From Heliopora coerulea (lineage: Eukaryota; Cnidaria; Anthozoa; Scleralcyonacea; Helioporidae), in contig JASJOG010000054.1 of NCBI GenBank assembly GCA_030142905.1, forward strand, positions 186,001-250,000: a stretch of DNA of 64,000 nucleotides, in the 5' to 3' direction. The position numbers were made by a program, and so were the translations under genes. The notes beneath the pieces are model-generated. The model ran no database searches and was not told the DNA's origin. It worked only from the letters and a program-made list of their open reading frames with translations. This document shows positions 38,001 to 51,600 of this stretch, in pieces; position 1 is the first letter of the stretch; every line of letters starts with the position of its first letter.

Positions 38001-39192
38001 AATATTCATTGAGACGAACTTCGACAAGTCCGGTATTACTGATTTATTAAAAGGCAACCAGTCTAATTTATGTTCTGTTCATTTCCTTTACCTATTTACC
38101 GCTGGCACCATTTTCTAAACGGGTTTCCGAAGGATATCTGCACTATTAGAATATTTAAATTCCCAAGTTAGAGATGACAAAAGTGGATGATAGAAACGCG
38201 TCAAGACAAAACATTCGTTGGTATGTCTCTAATCTCCCTGTTTCTTTCACAGACAATGACAATTTACCGGAGGATGTGATTTAAGTTGTCTTACAACTTG
38301 AGTTTAACAGAACATCGGTTGAATTTCCTGTTGTGGCAGCCTTTATCAATATATATTTTGCAACGACTTAATTAAGTTGAGACCTCATTAAAAAGATATT
38401 GCATTTCCCACCTCCTGTATGTCCTATCAATAGAGCACTTAGAGCGGGTGTCAAAGTTATTATACAACGACAACTCAGACGTCAATAAATCCAAGATTTT
38501 GCCTCGACGAGGATTCAACAAGCGACGCGTTTCGTAACTTTCATTGCCAAGCTGTGTTTATATGACAAAAATTATTTGCGTGATCGATTACTAATTTAAA
38601 GTTAGCAGCTCCATTTGAAAATGCTTTTTTAATTACTTGGTCACCCATAATTAAAAGAGACAGGAGAGTGCGAATCTTGTTTATAATAAAAAACAGCTTG
38701 CTTCATGAAAATTTTAAGGTAGGGAACAGAATTGGTCGCTGAGACGTAGTTCAAAAAATGTATTTTTGTGAGCCGAACTTAAAGCTAGTGGGCCAAAATC
38801 GTGTTCATACGACTTCTATTATTTTACTCTGGCTAATGCCAGACTATTTTACTCGTCGAAGGGAGAGGTCCCGCCTTGAAAGAGTAAAAGTTCGGTAGTG
38901 ATGTGCGCGTACCTTGGTTCAACGTCGACTGAGCCCAACGTGAATGAAGCCGACCCACCATAAATAGTGAAACAATTAAATGAAGTGCAAATTAAATTTT
39001 TATTTTCATAATATGTTTATAATCTCTTCCACATGGGAGGCAAGTAAAGAATTGAACTTACCTACTTACCTACTTGCTTGCTTCCCTACTTGCTTGCTTC
39101 CTTACTTGCTTGCTTACCTACTTACTTCCCTTCTTACTTCCTTTCTTACATACTTACTTCCTTTCTTACTTACTTACTTACTTACTTACTTA

Positions 39193-39239
<47 letters not shown>

Positions 39240-40699
39240 CACTTACTAACTGAATTACTGTCTTACTTACACTTTGTTACATACCTATTTATTATTTACT
39301 TAATAATAACAACCACTGAAAGTCTTTCCCTTAAAAAGTTATCTTCTCTCTTTCTAGGCCGCCTACCTTGGTTCCACGACGTCTATAGCTACTGGGATTT
39401 TAACGTGGTTGAGAACAACACTGTTTTAGATTTCAAGAGCAAACGGACTTCGAGCATCATAGGTAGTCATCATGTTGTCCGTGGGCCGAAAGAAAGCGCT
39501 TTGGAATTGTCAAAACATTTGTCATACGTAAAATTAGGCGATTTTAGCGACACTTGTTTACCAAATCCTGAGGATTGCCAACAAGGATTCACGATCTGTT
39601 TCTGGATAAACCTGAGAAAAGTCCTTCACGATGGAGTTATTCTTCAACTTGGGTTGAGTAGAAAAAGCCAAGGTATCACCGTGAGCACGATCTTGAAGGA
39701 CAACAAGGCTCTTCTTGCATTTTATGTAAATACTCCCACCATAATTCATCATCTTAAAATGGAGTTGTCGTCGGACATATGGCACCACCTGGGAATAGTT
39801 TGGAACGTAACTGCCAAGCAGAAGTTGTCAGTGTTCGTAAATTGTTCAATGATGAGCAATCGTGGCGAAAAGGTGAACGGAATTCATCGTAGGAAAGGTG
39901 AAGGTGGAATGTTGATGCTGGGCGCGAACCACGCGGGGATGAAAGCCACTCCTATAGCCGTGGACGATCTGGCGATATGGTTTAAAAGCATCGATCAGGA
40001 AAGAATGTGTCAAGTTATGAATGAAGAAAAAGGTTAGTCTGGAAAGGGAGCGAGGAAAGGGAATGAAATCCAGAGGAAGTTTAGGGGAGAGTTGGAGAAA
40101 AGAGTATATGACTTAAAGAAAGCGGAACTGAAGGATGGAGTAGGGTGTGGGGATGGTCGGGGTGGAGTAAGGAAGGGCGGTGTAGGTTAGGGTAAAGTAT
40201 AGTGACATGGTTGTATAGTGAAGTTGAGGGACGTCAAGGAAAAGAAAGGAAAGGAAAGGTAAAGAGAGGAGAGGAGTGGAGTGGAAAGATGAGGGAAGGA
40301 AACGAAAGAAAATGACAGGTACGTGAGGAAAAAAACAAGAAAAGGAATCTGAAGATGAAGATGAAGATGAAGATGAAGATGAAGATGAAGATGAAGGCAA
40401 AAGTGAAGTGAAAAGTGAAGGTGAAGTGAAGGGAGGAGAGATCTTGGGTATAAAAGTATTGACAGATAAAGCAAAGGAAGGTAAAGGAAGAGGTTAGCTT
40501 GTGTTACGTTCTGCGGTGCTGCGTGGCGTTGGATTGCCTTGCGTTGTGTTGTGTTGTGTTTGTTTAATAAGCTTAATCATCAAATACAGATAGTGAATAT
40601 ATACATGATGAAAGGCGGTCCAACAGAGCAAAGCCCTAATTGAAATGGACTACCCAATTATATGGAAAGAATGAAAAAAAAACAAAACATATATATCAA

Positions 40700-40775
<76 letters not shown>

Positions 40776-43700
40776 GAAAATAGAAAAAAAATAACTATTT
40801 ACAAGTCGGTAATTCGTAACTATCATTCTTGCTTAAAAAATAGGTCTTAATCGCCCGTTCAAAACTCAAGTTACTACCTAGCAATTTGATTTCATTAGAA
40901 AGGGCATTCTGTGCCCTTACAACCCTTCGAAAATAAGAATTAGTCCTACGCTTAAGTTCAATAAAATTGTTTGAGTCATGTGACCTGATTAAATATTTAG
41001 GCTCAGGTCTTCTTTGAACGAAGCTATGTAAGTTCAAATTATACTGGCCAAGTCGACATTTATGGAAGAAAACGAAGTTGGACATTTCTCTACGGTACTC
41101 TAACGGGAGTAAATTTAATTCGGATAACCTCTGTTTATAACTCATGTCTTCGGGATAGTTTAAAATAAATTTAGTGGCTCGACGTTGTACGTTTTCGAGA
41201 AGAAGTTTATGATTAATTTGAGATGGTGACCATAGCTGCGAAGAAAACTCAAGTTGGGGTAAGACCAAAGAGCAGTATAAGGTTCTCCTTGTGTCGACAT
41301 CTTTTAAGTCTTCACATGGTCGTTTAATTCGTCCGAGAAGTCTGTTTGCCTGAAAGGTGATGTGCTGACGCCAGTTTAAATAATCGAAGACGGTGATCCC
41401 GAGATCCTTAACCGATTTGTCATTTTCGAGTGCCGTTCCTCCCGTATAGTAAGTAGCACCATCCGTGGACTTCTTGCGCGATATAGACACGGTCTTACAT
41501 TTGTCAGTATTGAAAAGCATCTTCTATTTAACACTCCAAAGGGAAACACGATGTAAATCAGCCTGTAGATCAGCCCTGTCGACCTGAGATTTCATCACTT
41601 TAAAAAGCCTAGAATCATCTGCGTAAAGTGCAATTTTGGAAGAAGTTAAAGTATCCGGTAAATCATTAATAAAAATATTGAAGAAAATGGGCCCAAGAAT
41701 AAACCCCTGAGGAACTCCTGATGTCACAGATAGTCAATCTGAATGACAACCGTCCATTACCACTCTCTGAGTCCTATCAGTTCAGTAATTGATAAACCAT
41801 CTTAATAACAGGCCACTAAATAATTGTGTTGTGTTGTGTTGTGTTTATCAATGGACGGGAAGAGAAACCGGGGAGAAATATAGATGCAGAGTTGCTACAG
41901 AAAATAAAAGGAGGACGAGACAGGGTGGTATGGAAAAAAGACATAAGGAAACAGTGTTCGTTTGAATTAAATTGATTTGAAACTTCTTGGGCGAATTAAA
42001 ATGGGGTACAAGAGAATAAGTGAACTGTCATTAGAAAGGAACCTGCGGCACTGAATAGGACAAACAGGGAAGAGTTCGACAAAGCCGGATAATGAGGGAT
42101 GTGAGGAAGGGTCGGTAGGAAAGAATAAACTTAGAAAAAAAAAGGTCAATAAAATTTCGTTTACTTTTAGTGCATGGTAATTACTCGTCATGGTCGAAAT
42201 TTTCTTCTTGTTCTTCATCATGCGGATCTGGAACAAGGACTAGAAAGAGGTTTTGTAGTAATCCAAGTCCAGCTTATGGGGGCAGAGACTGTTTCTCTTT
42301 AGGCCCTTCAGTCGAAGAAGCACCTTGTAACGAGAAACCGTGTCCCATCGCCGGGGGTTACACACAATGGTCGGTCTTTTCACGCTGTTCATCTTCATGT
42401 GGAGGAGGGAAACGCTTCAGGACCAGAAACTGTACCAATCCGACGCCTCAGTACGGCGGAGACAATTGCTCACGTCTCGGAAAGCCGACGGACGTTCAAG
42501 ATTGTAATATTCATACGTGTCCTGTGGATGGAAATTATTCTTCTTGGACGACTTTCAGTCGTTGCAGTGCATCGTGCGGAGATGGGATCCAGATTCGAAA
42601 CAGATCTTGTACGGCACCTAAACCTCAATTCGGTGGAAAAAATTGTTCAACTTTTGGTTTGTCGTATGAATCAAGGAAGTGCAATCTGGGAGCGTGTCCA
42701 ATTCATGGTGGATACAGCGAATGGTCTGCGTTTAGTGAGTGCTCGAAGTCGTGTGGGAACGCTACGAAGACCAGGAAAAGAACATGTAGCAGTCCTAGAC
42801 CGAGCCACGGAGGTAACGACTGCCGAGTCCTGGGTCCAAGTATTGATACGGTTCCGTGCAATAACACCCCGTGTCCTGTACATGGGAATTATTCCGTGTG
42901 GCTAGATTTTACATCTTGTGACAAAACATGTGGAAATGGATCGAAAATTCGAGGGAGGTATTGCTCAGACCCAGAGCCTCGCTTTGGTGGTAGGAATTGC
43001 TCGAAACTTGGCCCAGAAACGGTAAAAGTCTCCTGTAACGAGATGCCTTGCCCAGTGCATGGTAATTTCTCGGAATGGTCCGATTTCTCAGAATGCTCTA
43101 GTACGTGCGGTAATAGTACAAAAAGACGAACGCGAATTTGTACTAACCCTTCCCCAAAGCATGGCGGGAATGATTGCTCGACACTAGGCCCTCACGTTCA
43201 AGTTGTCTCGTGTGACGTAAGTCCATGTCCAATAAACGGGAATTACTCAGAATGGTCGTTGTTTACCGCGTGCAGCAAAACCTGTGGCAATGGTTCGCAG
43301 GCAAGGAGTAGAACATGCACGAATCCGACTCCACTGTTTGGCGGGATTGACTGCAAAGCACTCGGTCCCAGTATTGAAACGCGTCAGTGTTTTTTACGTC
43401 ATTGCTCAGTTCATGGTAATTACACCCCATGGTCTCAATTCTCGAGTTGTAGCGCGACTTGTGGACCGGGGACTAGAAGTAGACACAGGCTATGTTCCAA
43501 CCCAAAGCCTCAGTTTGGAGGAGATGATTGCTCCAAGTTAGGTCCATCATCTGAAGTTGCTTCCTGCAATGTCGGCCCCTGCCCGGTTCATGGAAATTAT
43601 AGTGAATGGTCGCCATTTGGATCCTGCAGTAAAAGTTGCGAGAATGGAACTCAAGTACGACAAAGATACTGCAATGCTCCTTCGCCTCGCCATGGAGGAA

Positions 43701-45621
43701 GGAACTGCTCGGCCTTGGGCCCTTCGGAGGAGACGAGGTGGTGCGAAGTTCAACCATGTCCAGGTATTTGAACATCAAGGTTCAATTCTGTTCGATGTTA
43801 CAGTGCATAGATTTGGGTACGTAAATTAAGATTTGCTGATATTTTTTTTTTTTATCAAAAGCTCTCTTTGTTCATCCGAGCTGTTGCAAAAAAGTGGCAC
43901 TCTGTGTTTTTAGAAGAGAGTAAAAGAACTACTAAACGCTGAAAAGTGTTCTTATTTTCTTTGGAGACTTCGATAAACTATGCAAGTTGAGCTCGCTTGT
44001 CTTCTACACCATTCAGGCCGGTTTCATTTTCTCGAGCCCGTATTTACATTCTACAACTGTAGTTTTAAAGTAAATATGATTGTTTACATCAAATGAAGTG
44101 GGATGAAGTTTTCATTTGGCTGAAATGAAATAATGAAAGAGAAAGGTTTGGGAAGCTAAACTCTCTATAGACCAAGCTGAATAAGACCTACGGTTATCCA
44201 ACGGACAAATTAACTAACAAAAAAAGTTAATTTCGAGCCCTGAAGTGTAAAGCAAAGAATAAGTGGTAAATCCTGGTATGTGTATAGGGAAAATACAGTT
44301 TAACAGGAATGAAGAGAGAACAGGCAATTTTGTGGAAATATTCAGTATACTAAGACTCAAACTTTCCTCGAATTTACCCGTTCTAGACATTGACTTCATG
44401 GTAAAATTTGAACTAATTGATGAGGAATGGAATGACGGACTCGCCAACAAGGCCTCGCGAAGACATCAGAATTTGAGCTCCGAATTGAAATCTGCAGTAA
44501 GTTCATGACTTTTTCTGGAAAAAATTAATTTAAAAACGTTGCATAATGAAAAATTGTCCCGTTCAGACGATTGTTTTAAGGTCAAATGCAAAATTTCCAC
44601 ACCTTTTCGTTGCTATAAGTTTTGAATCTGTGACGTTATAATTGATTTACTGAACGCAAACGTTTGCTTAGAAGTTTGACACTTGTAATTTTCGAAGACA
44701 AAACTGACAATTGCTGTTGATTTTAAAACTCGGGTCTGTAATTCATTGTCCAAAACAGCTTAACCCTTTCTTGTCCAAGAGGTCACCCCTTGTCTGGCGT
44801 TAGCCAGAGTAAAATACCAAAGTCGGGTATGCACCCGAAAATTCTTACAATATCCGCAACAGAAAAACGACACTTTCCAATGTGAAGTCAGCCACTTCTG
44901 AGTTTCTTCCCTCATGGGACCCAGGAGCAAAGAAAAGCTTTTTTAAGAATACTACTTCATAAATGATAAACCGCAAATTTTGTTCTATTTGACCTTTGAA
45001 TAAACGAAACGCAATTATTTAAGTTTAGCTGTTAATAGTGTGGCACTACTGAAGCTTGAACATAATGTCGATATTCCTGGATTTATTTCTTTTTCTTTGT
45101 AGATAATTGCACTTCATGAGAATAAGGTTATCAAAGAAGTAAATATTTTGGAATTCAGGTACGGACAATCGCTTCCGCAGTTCTGGAGTATCCTCTTCTT
45201 CGAGATGTGTGAGATAAAGGACTGGGGCTGGATGTCTTACTTATTGGGGGGCAATGAATTCACGAATTTTCGACTGGGACTGGGAATGAGAGAAAACCAA
45301 AAACGGTGCGAAACATCGTCATCGACATCACTTGGAACGTTTCACAAATAGGAAGAAGTTGAAGGAAATCGGTGAAAAATAAGCTGATTCTCTTCTGTAG
45401 ATATAGAATTGATTGCAACTAATATAAATCTAGCCAATACACCAGTAAGTAAATAAGCATTTATCGTTGAAGACAATATCGTAGCTATGTCTGTAAACAT
45501 GGGGATATGTATGAGTATATTTGTAAGTATGTTTGCGTATGTATGTTGGTAGGTAGATCGTTAGGTAGGTAGGTAGTTGTGTTGGTAGTTAGGTGGGTAC
45601 AGTATGTATGCTTTTAGGTAT

Positions 45622-45656
<35 letters not shown>

Positions 45657-48600
45657 TAGGTAGGTAGGTAGGTAGGTATCTAGGTATCTTGGTGTACATC
45701 CACGTGTGTATTAATGTATGTATGGATGGATGCATGAGTGTGTCAAACAACCCAAATACACCGATTTAAAAAAAAAGTTTGAACAGCTCATAGCTTAAAA
45801 ATTGCGTAAATGTTGGTCGTGATATAAAGGTCTTCAGCTGCCTGTAACATCTGTTTACTGCTTTTAATCAAACAATCGTCAAGCCACCTTCCCTTTATGA
45901 TAGAGGTTTTAAATTAAAAAGCATATCAGATTCAAGGTTTTGTTTAATACTATTTGGAAAGAGAGTATGACGTAATCGTATAACATCAATTTGAGATCAG
46001 ATGTAAATAATTTTTCAACGTCTTCCCAATCCTTTTTCCCTTTGAATCATTTATGATCGAGTATTATTTTCTTCCAGCAAAGGAAGTGTCATTGCTACTG
46101 CAGAAGTCGTTTATTTGAGTCGGTACTACCAAGGAGTCGAGAAACTTTATGATGCTTTTTACACGCACAAAAGGATTGGGTCCCATTACGTCAGATCATT
46201 TACATTCACATCAACTGATGGTAGGCAAACTTGTACGCTAGTGGTTGTTGTGTGTTAACTTTATCCCCTGCTTACTGAGTTATTTATTGTTACGTAACGG
46301 TCACAACATAGAGTATTTTCTGAGCTTAGTTTCTGACTGGGATTTGCTCGCTAATGTTTCATTACTTCCTGACAACTAGCCTGCGACGCTGGCTACCTGA
46401 CAACACTTGTAAGTTCCTTGTATAAACTAACGAAAAATTCTTTACGACAATCATATCGTGTCGATGACCCTTAAGAAGACTTCGAAGTTGTGTCGTATTG
46501 GTCCTTTTGCGTTTTTCCTCCTTTCTCTATGGAAACAAGCACGTTTCCTTTGGGGAATACCAAGTTACTACAGACCGCGCAGCTACCATCTACGTAACGT
46601 AATTTTACCATACGTGAATAATCAACTGTGTGTTTTTTCTTTCAGTTCCGATTGGCTTTCCGGGTAATTTTACGGCGTACAACCGCAGTTCCACGAGCCT
46701 TGGTCTTCGCTGGAGTCCAGTCCCCGAACGATTAGCAAATGGTTTAATCTGGGGCTATGCGGTCACATATACGGAGTTATCATCCAGAAAAGGCTTAACG
46801 AGAAAAGTTTATAAAACAATATTTAGTAATGCAACCGCCGGCAGCTTGCATCACTTAAAAAAGTACAGTTGGTATAGCCTAAGAATTTCTGCGATAAACA
46901 GGAAAGGATTGGGAATTCCGAGTGCTGTCTTCGTGGTAATCACAGATGAAGATGGTATGTTGATGGACAGTTAAGGAAGAAGAGAGGTCCAGGCTAAACG
47001 GAGGAAAAGATGAAATAGTATAGCAAGAAGAAGGAAGAGAGAAGACTGGGAAAAAAGACTGCCGAAATTTGAGGAGTGGGGTAAAAATAGAAGAGACTGG
47101 ATGAGCTAGGAAGGGAAGGGATGAGGTTGCAAGGGATAGGAAAGGGATAAGATGGGAAGTGATGGGATTAAAAGTAAAGGGATGAAGAGGAATGGAATGT
47201 AAAGCGATGTCATGAGAAGATGGGATAAGAAAATGTGGGATGGAGTAGAAAAGGATGGGATGGAGTAGAAAAGGATGGGATGAGATGATTAAATCTTCTT
47301 GTCAATATCCCGCACGCCCACGGCTCGAGAGATTCCTTTAAACCCCCTCTCGACTTCAGGTAACATTTAATTCACTGATTTCCCACATGCCACGCCATTT
47401 CTTTTAAAACAGTTCAAGTAATTTACGTTCACGATCAGAAGACGCTTTAGTGTAGACAAAATTTGTGGGATCGTCTTTGTGACGAGGGTCATCGTGGTAT
47501 TGGTAGTTTCTTTTGCCCACTTCAGTCTAACTTTACTATTTATTCGTACGTGAAAATCGGCCCAGTAGGACAATGATGGTAAGTATAAGCGAGAACTACA
47601 GTTTTATACCGTAGCTGCCCCTCTAAAAGTGTAAGTGTCTCTTAGTGGTTCTTTATACCATGTCGGTATTTTCATAATCTTCCTAAACGTTTGGTAGGAC
47701 TAGTCTAGTGTCATTCCCTCACATTATTAGCATAACAAAAGGACCACTTTGGAGAGTAGAATGAAAAGTTTGTCCCGACACTTCACTGTTTTGGTCTGCG
47801 ATGGCTTTAGTCTAGATGCTTGGACGGATCTGGCTGTCCTCATCAGGCTCTCGTCATTAAAGACATTTGCTGATCACCGGTCCTGATAAACCACGATCTT
47901 TCAGTGCTTCGAGTTCACTCTTCAACTAGAGATCCCTTCACTCTATCTCCCATCTGTACAGCGCATTTCCCAACTATTTATCCTTTGGCCAACATGTTTT
48001 AGATACTTGTGCGCTCCCAAGTGGCTGGACCTACGATAGCCCTTTTAACATCTGAGACAGATAAACTTTCATCGTATTTAACTTTGATGGAATTTATATT
48101 TTCGAAGTGTGCGAGCTTGGAGATAAACTGAGATGAGAGATGAATGATCGTCAAGCTCTATCCTCAGAAAAACGATTTCTGAGCCCCATACTGGGATCTA
48201 ACCCGCAACCTTATGACCGGCGAGACGCTCTAACCATTGAGCTACCAAGACTCAGATGGTGAGCTAAGGTACAAGTTTGACATATGTGCGACCTAAGTAC
48301 TGGGTTCAGAAGGCTCAGACCTAAGTGCTGGGCTCAGAAATCGTTTTTCTGAGGACAGAGCTTGACCATCGTTCATCTATCTTCTCAGTATTTAACTTTC
48401 TCATAAATTCACGTGGTAGTTCCGTAAGTTAGGCTAATATCACCATGAATGGTTCTAAATAATTAAAAATAGAATGTTTTAAGTTTAAGTTTACAGGTTT
48501 CAGACTGAGTGGTTGCTCTTTTCCTATTGTTCTTACAATAGTCCCTAACTCGTCACCAAACCTAAAGCCGTTCGGGTACAATACTAGCTCTACATCGCTG

Positions 48601-51600
48601 AACATTAGCTGGAAAGCCATTGAAAAAGAAGATATCAACGGTATTTTACAAGGCTATCGCATATATTTCAAAGCCCTCACTGGAGACATGTACTTCCGAA
48701 CAGTATCACCAGACACCCTGTCTGTTAATGTTAGTAGACTTGAAAAATTTACGGGATACGAAATTCAGATTGCTGCTTTGACATCCAAGGGAGTTGGTGG
48801 AAAGTCTAACAAGACAATAATATACACTGATGAAGATGGTGCGTTGGTTACATATAGTCCGCGAACTTTCTTTGTTATGTATGAAGTGTTTTATATTCTC
48901 AAGTTAAACGTACACCTTAAGGTTGTTGGTTTTTTTTAGTCCTCAAACGGTTTTTAAACGGTAACACCTAATGCAAACTTTTGTTATACCCTTACATGCT
49001 ATTTGGCCATACTTATTCTTTCCGAATAAGGAGGAAGAAAATTCATTCAATATGAAAAAACAAGATCACCAAATTCAGCACATTGTTCACAGCGTGTACC
49101 AAAGCTTTCATGAAGTTAAGTCCAAATATGTTCACCAGGTGCAGGACGACATTATTCAAGGAGTGCCGAACAACTTTGTTTACGGGATGGAGCATAGTAT
49201 TCACGAGGCGCCGTACAACATTGTTCATGGGGTGCGGCACAACATTTTTCACGGGATGGAGTACAAAATTGTTCATGGAGTGCAGTACAACGTTCACAGT
49301 GCAGCACAATGTTGTTCATGGAGTGTAGTACAGCATTCTTCACAGTGTACAGTACAACATTATTCACCGTGTAAAGGACAACATTGTTCACTAAATGCTG
49401 TATAACAGTTAGAGTGTGCAGCACAACATTGTTCATGAAGTAAAGTACAACATTGTTCACAGTGTGCAGTACAATATTGTTTACCGATTGCATTTAAAAA
49501 AACAAAAAAAACATTGGTGCGGCACAGCATTATTTATGGGGTTCTCTACAACATTGCTTACAAACTTTCTCACAGAGTCACGACACTTATGGGGTGCAAT
49601 ACAACATCGTTTTTACTGGGTTCATCTCAACATTGTTCACAAGGTTCATTACAACGTTATCTATAGGGACGTTCGTGACTGTTGATAATCATTTGTACAG
49701 GTCGCTTGTATTTCACGATTTTGCTGTATGTATTTGCATGTTGAAGGCGATTCGTGTTTTGTTCTTCTCTAGTACCAGATGCAGCCCCAAAGTTTCATTC
49801 TTGTCGCAATCAAAGTTCAACGGCAATTCGGCTACAGTGGCACGAACTTTCCAAGAATGAAAGTAATGGAGTTATCACAGGTTACCGTATCTATTACAAG
49901 GAGACTGCCTTTCCTGACAGACCATTGAAAGAAATTGATAACATCAGTCTTGGTCAAGCAACACAAGATGTGAGAAACTTAAAAGAGTTTACAAAATATT
50001 CCTTTCGGATATCGGCGTACACAAGAAAAGGAGAAGGAGTTCTTAGTAGAAGTATTACTCTTTCTACTGATGAAGATGGTATGTCGCAAAATATTCTTGA
50101 TTGATCTAAGTAGTTCTTCGTAATTACTTCGTTAATTTTGTTGGTTAGATCGATGTCCTCATGTCCCATTTATCTATCTATCCATCCATCAGTCCGTCCG
50201 TCGGTTCGTACATCCCACCCATTCCTTCATCAACAGTCAACCAGTCACACATCCAGCCTTCCAACTTTCTAACCACCCACCCAAAATCTATCCATCCACC
50301 CATCCATCCGTCCGTGCATCCATCCACTCATTCACCCACTCACCCATCCATCCATCGATTCATCCCATCCCATCCCATCCCATCCGTCCGTCCATCCATC
50401 CATCCATCCATCCATCCATCCATCCGTCCGTCCGTCCGTCCGTCCATCCGTCCGTTCATCCATCCGTCCGTCCATCCATCCGTCCGTCCATCCATCCGTC
50501 CGTCCATCCATCCGTCCGTCCATCCATCCGTCCGTCCATCCATCCATCCGTCCGTCCGTCCATCCATCCGTCCGTCCATCCATCCGTCCGTCCATCCATC
50601 CGTCCGTCCATCCATCCGTCCGTCCATCCATCCACCCATCCATCCATGCGTCTATCCATCGATCCGATTGTCTGTCCATTCTTCCATACGTCCATCCGTT
50701 TGTCTGTCCATTGTCCATACGTTCGTCCGTTCGTTTCTCCAAACAATTTGGTTTGGCTGTATATAATTTGCGACCTTCAGATAAAAGCATTAATTCTGAT
50801 AGAATTACCGTGCTTAAATGAAATTATCTATCCATCCATCCGTCCGTCCGTTCGTCCGTGCATCCATCCGTTCGTCCGTGCATCCATCCGTCCCTCCGTC
50901 CGTCCATCTGTCGGTCTGTCCATCCATCTGTCCATCTGTCCATATATCCATCCGTCCATTAATGAGCGAAAAGTATATGTAAATTATTTTTTTGTGTCTA
51001 TATATATGTATATATTAGGAATTTATTTATTTTCACGGCTTACAGGAAGACCAATTGTTAAAATTGATGTAACAACCGTGATTAAATAAAGTTTTCAATC
51101 AATCAATCAATCTGTCGGTCTGTCCATCCATCTGTCCATATATCTGTTCGTCCATCCGTTCTTTTCAAGTTCACTTCCTTTCCATTCAATTACCTTCCAC
51201 ATCGCGCCCTTTCCCTTTTCCTGTTCTTCCCTTTCAACAAATCGTTAACAAACCAATTTTAGTAGTCGAACCACTGTAATTATCATATTTTTTTTAACAA
51301 ATATATTTAGTGCCTTGTGCTCCACCATCTGATATCCGCACCGTTAACATTAGTTCCTCAATCCTGCAAGTCGAATGGCTGTCTCTATCGTTTGCTTGTG
51401 CCAGAGGAATTTTGAAAGGATACGCTGTGTTTTATAAAGAGCAGAGAAACACTAGCCAAACTTACCAAAGGATAACTGTAGTGCCAACATACACAGAGCT
51501 GAACATTACGAAATTACGAAAGTTTACTCTCTACAATATATCTATCGCTGGTTATACACGGAGGGGACTCGGACCTCTCTCCATCCCCATCGTGGTATCC

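Noticed and set aside
39078..39357. N-terminal extension of the LamG exon ([10 protein letters not shown])
   Set aside because: CTTA microsatellite upstream of the TTTCTAG acceptor; the phase from exon 2 requires splicing at 39358.
48971..49493. 144-codon plus frame and 88/113-codon minus frames
   Set aside because: Degenerate 30-nt minisatellite in an intron of the channel gene.
50161..50790. Open frames of 96-201 codons on both strands rich in HPSIRPS or DGWTDGW
   Set aside because: Translations of a CCGT/CCAT tandem array; no splice sites, no domain, both strands equally open.
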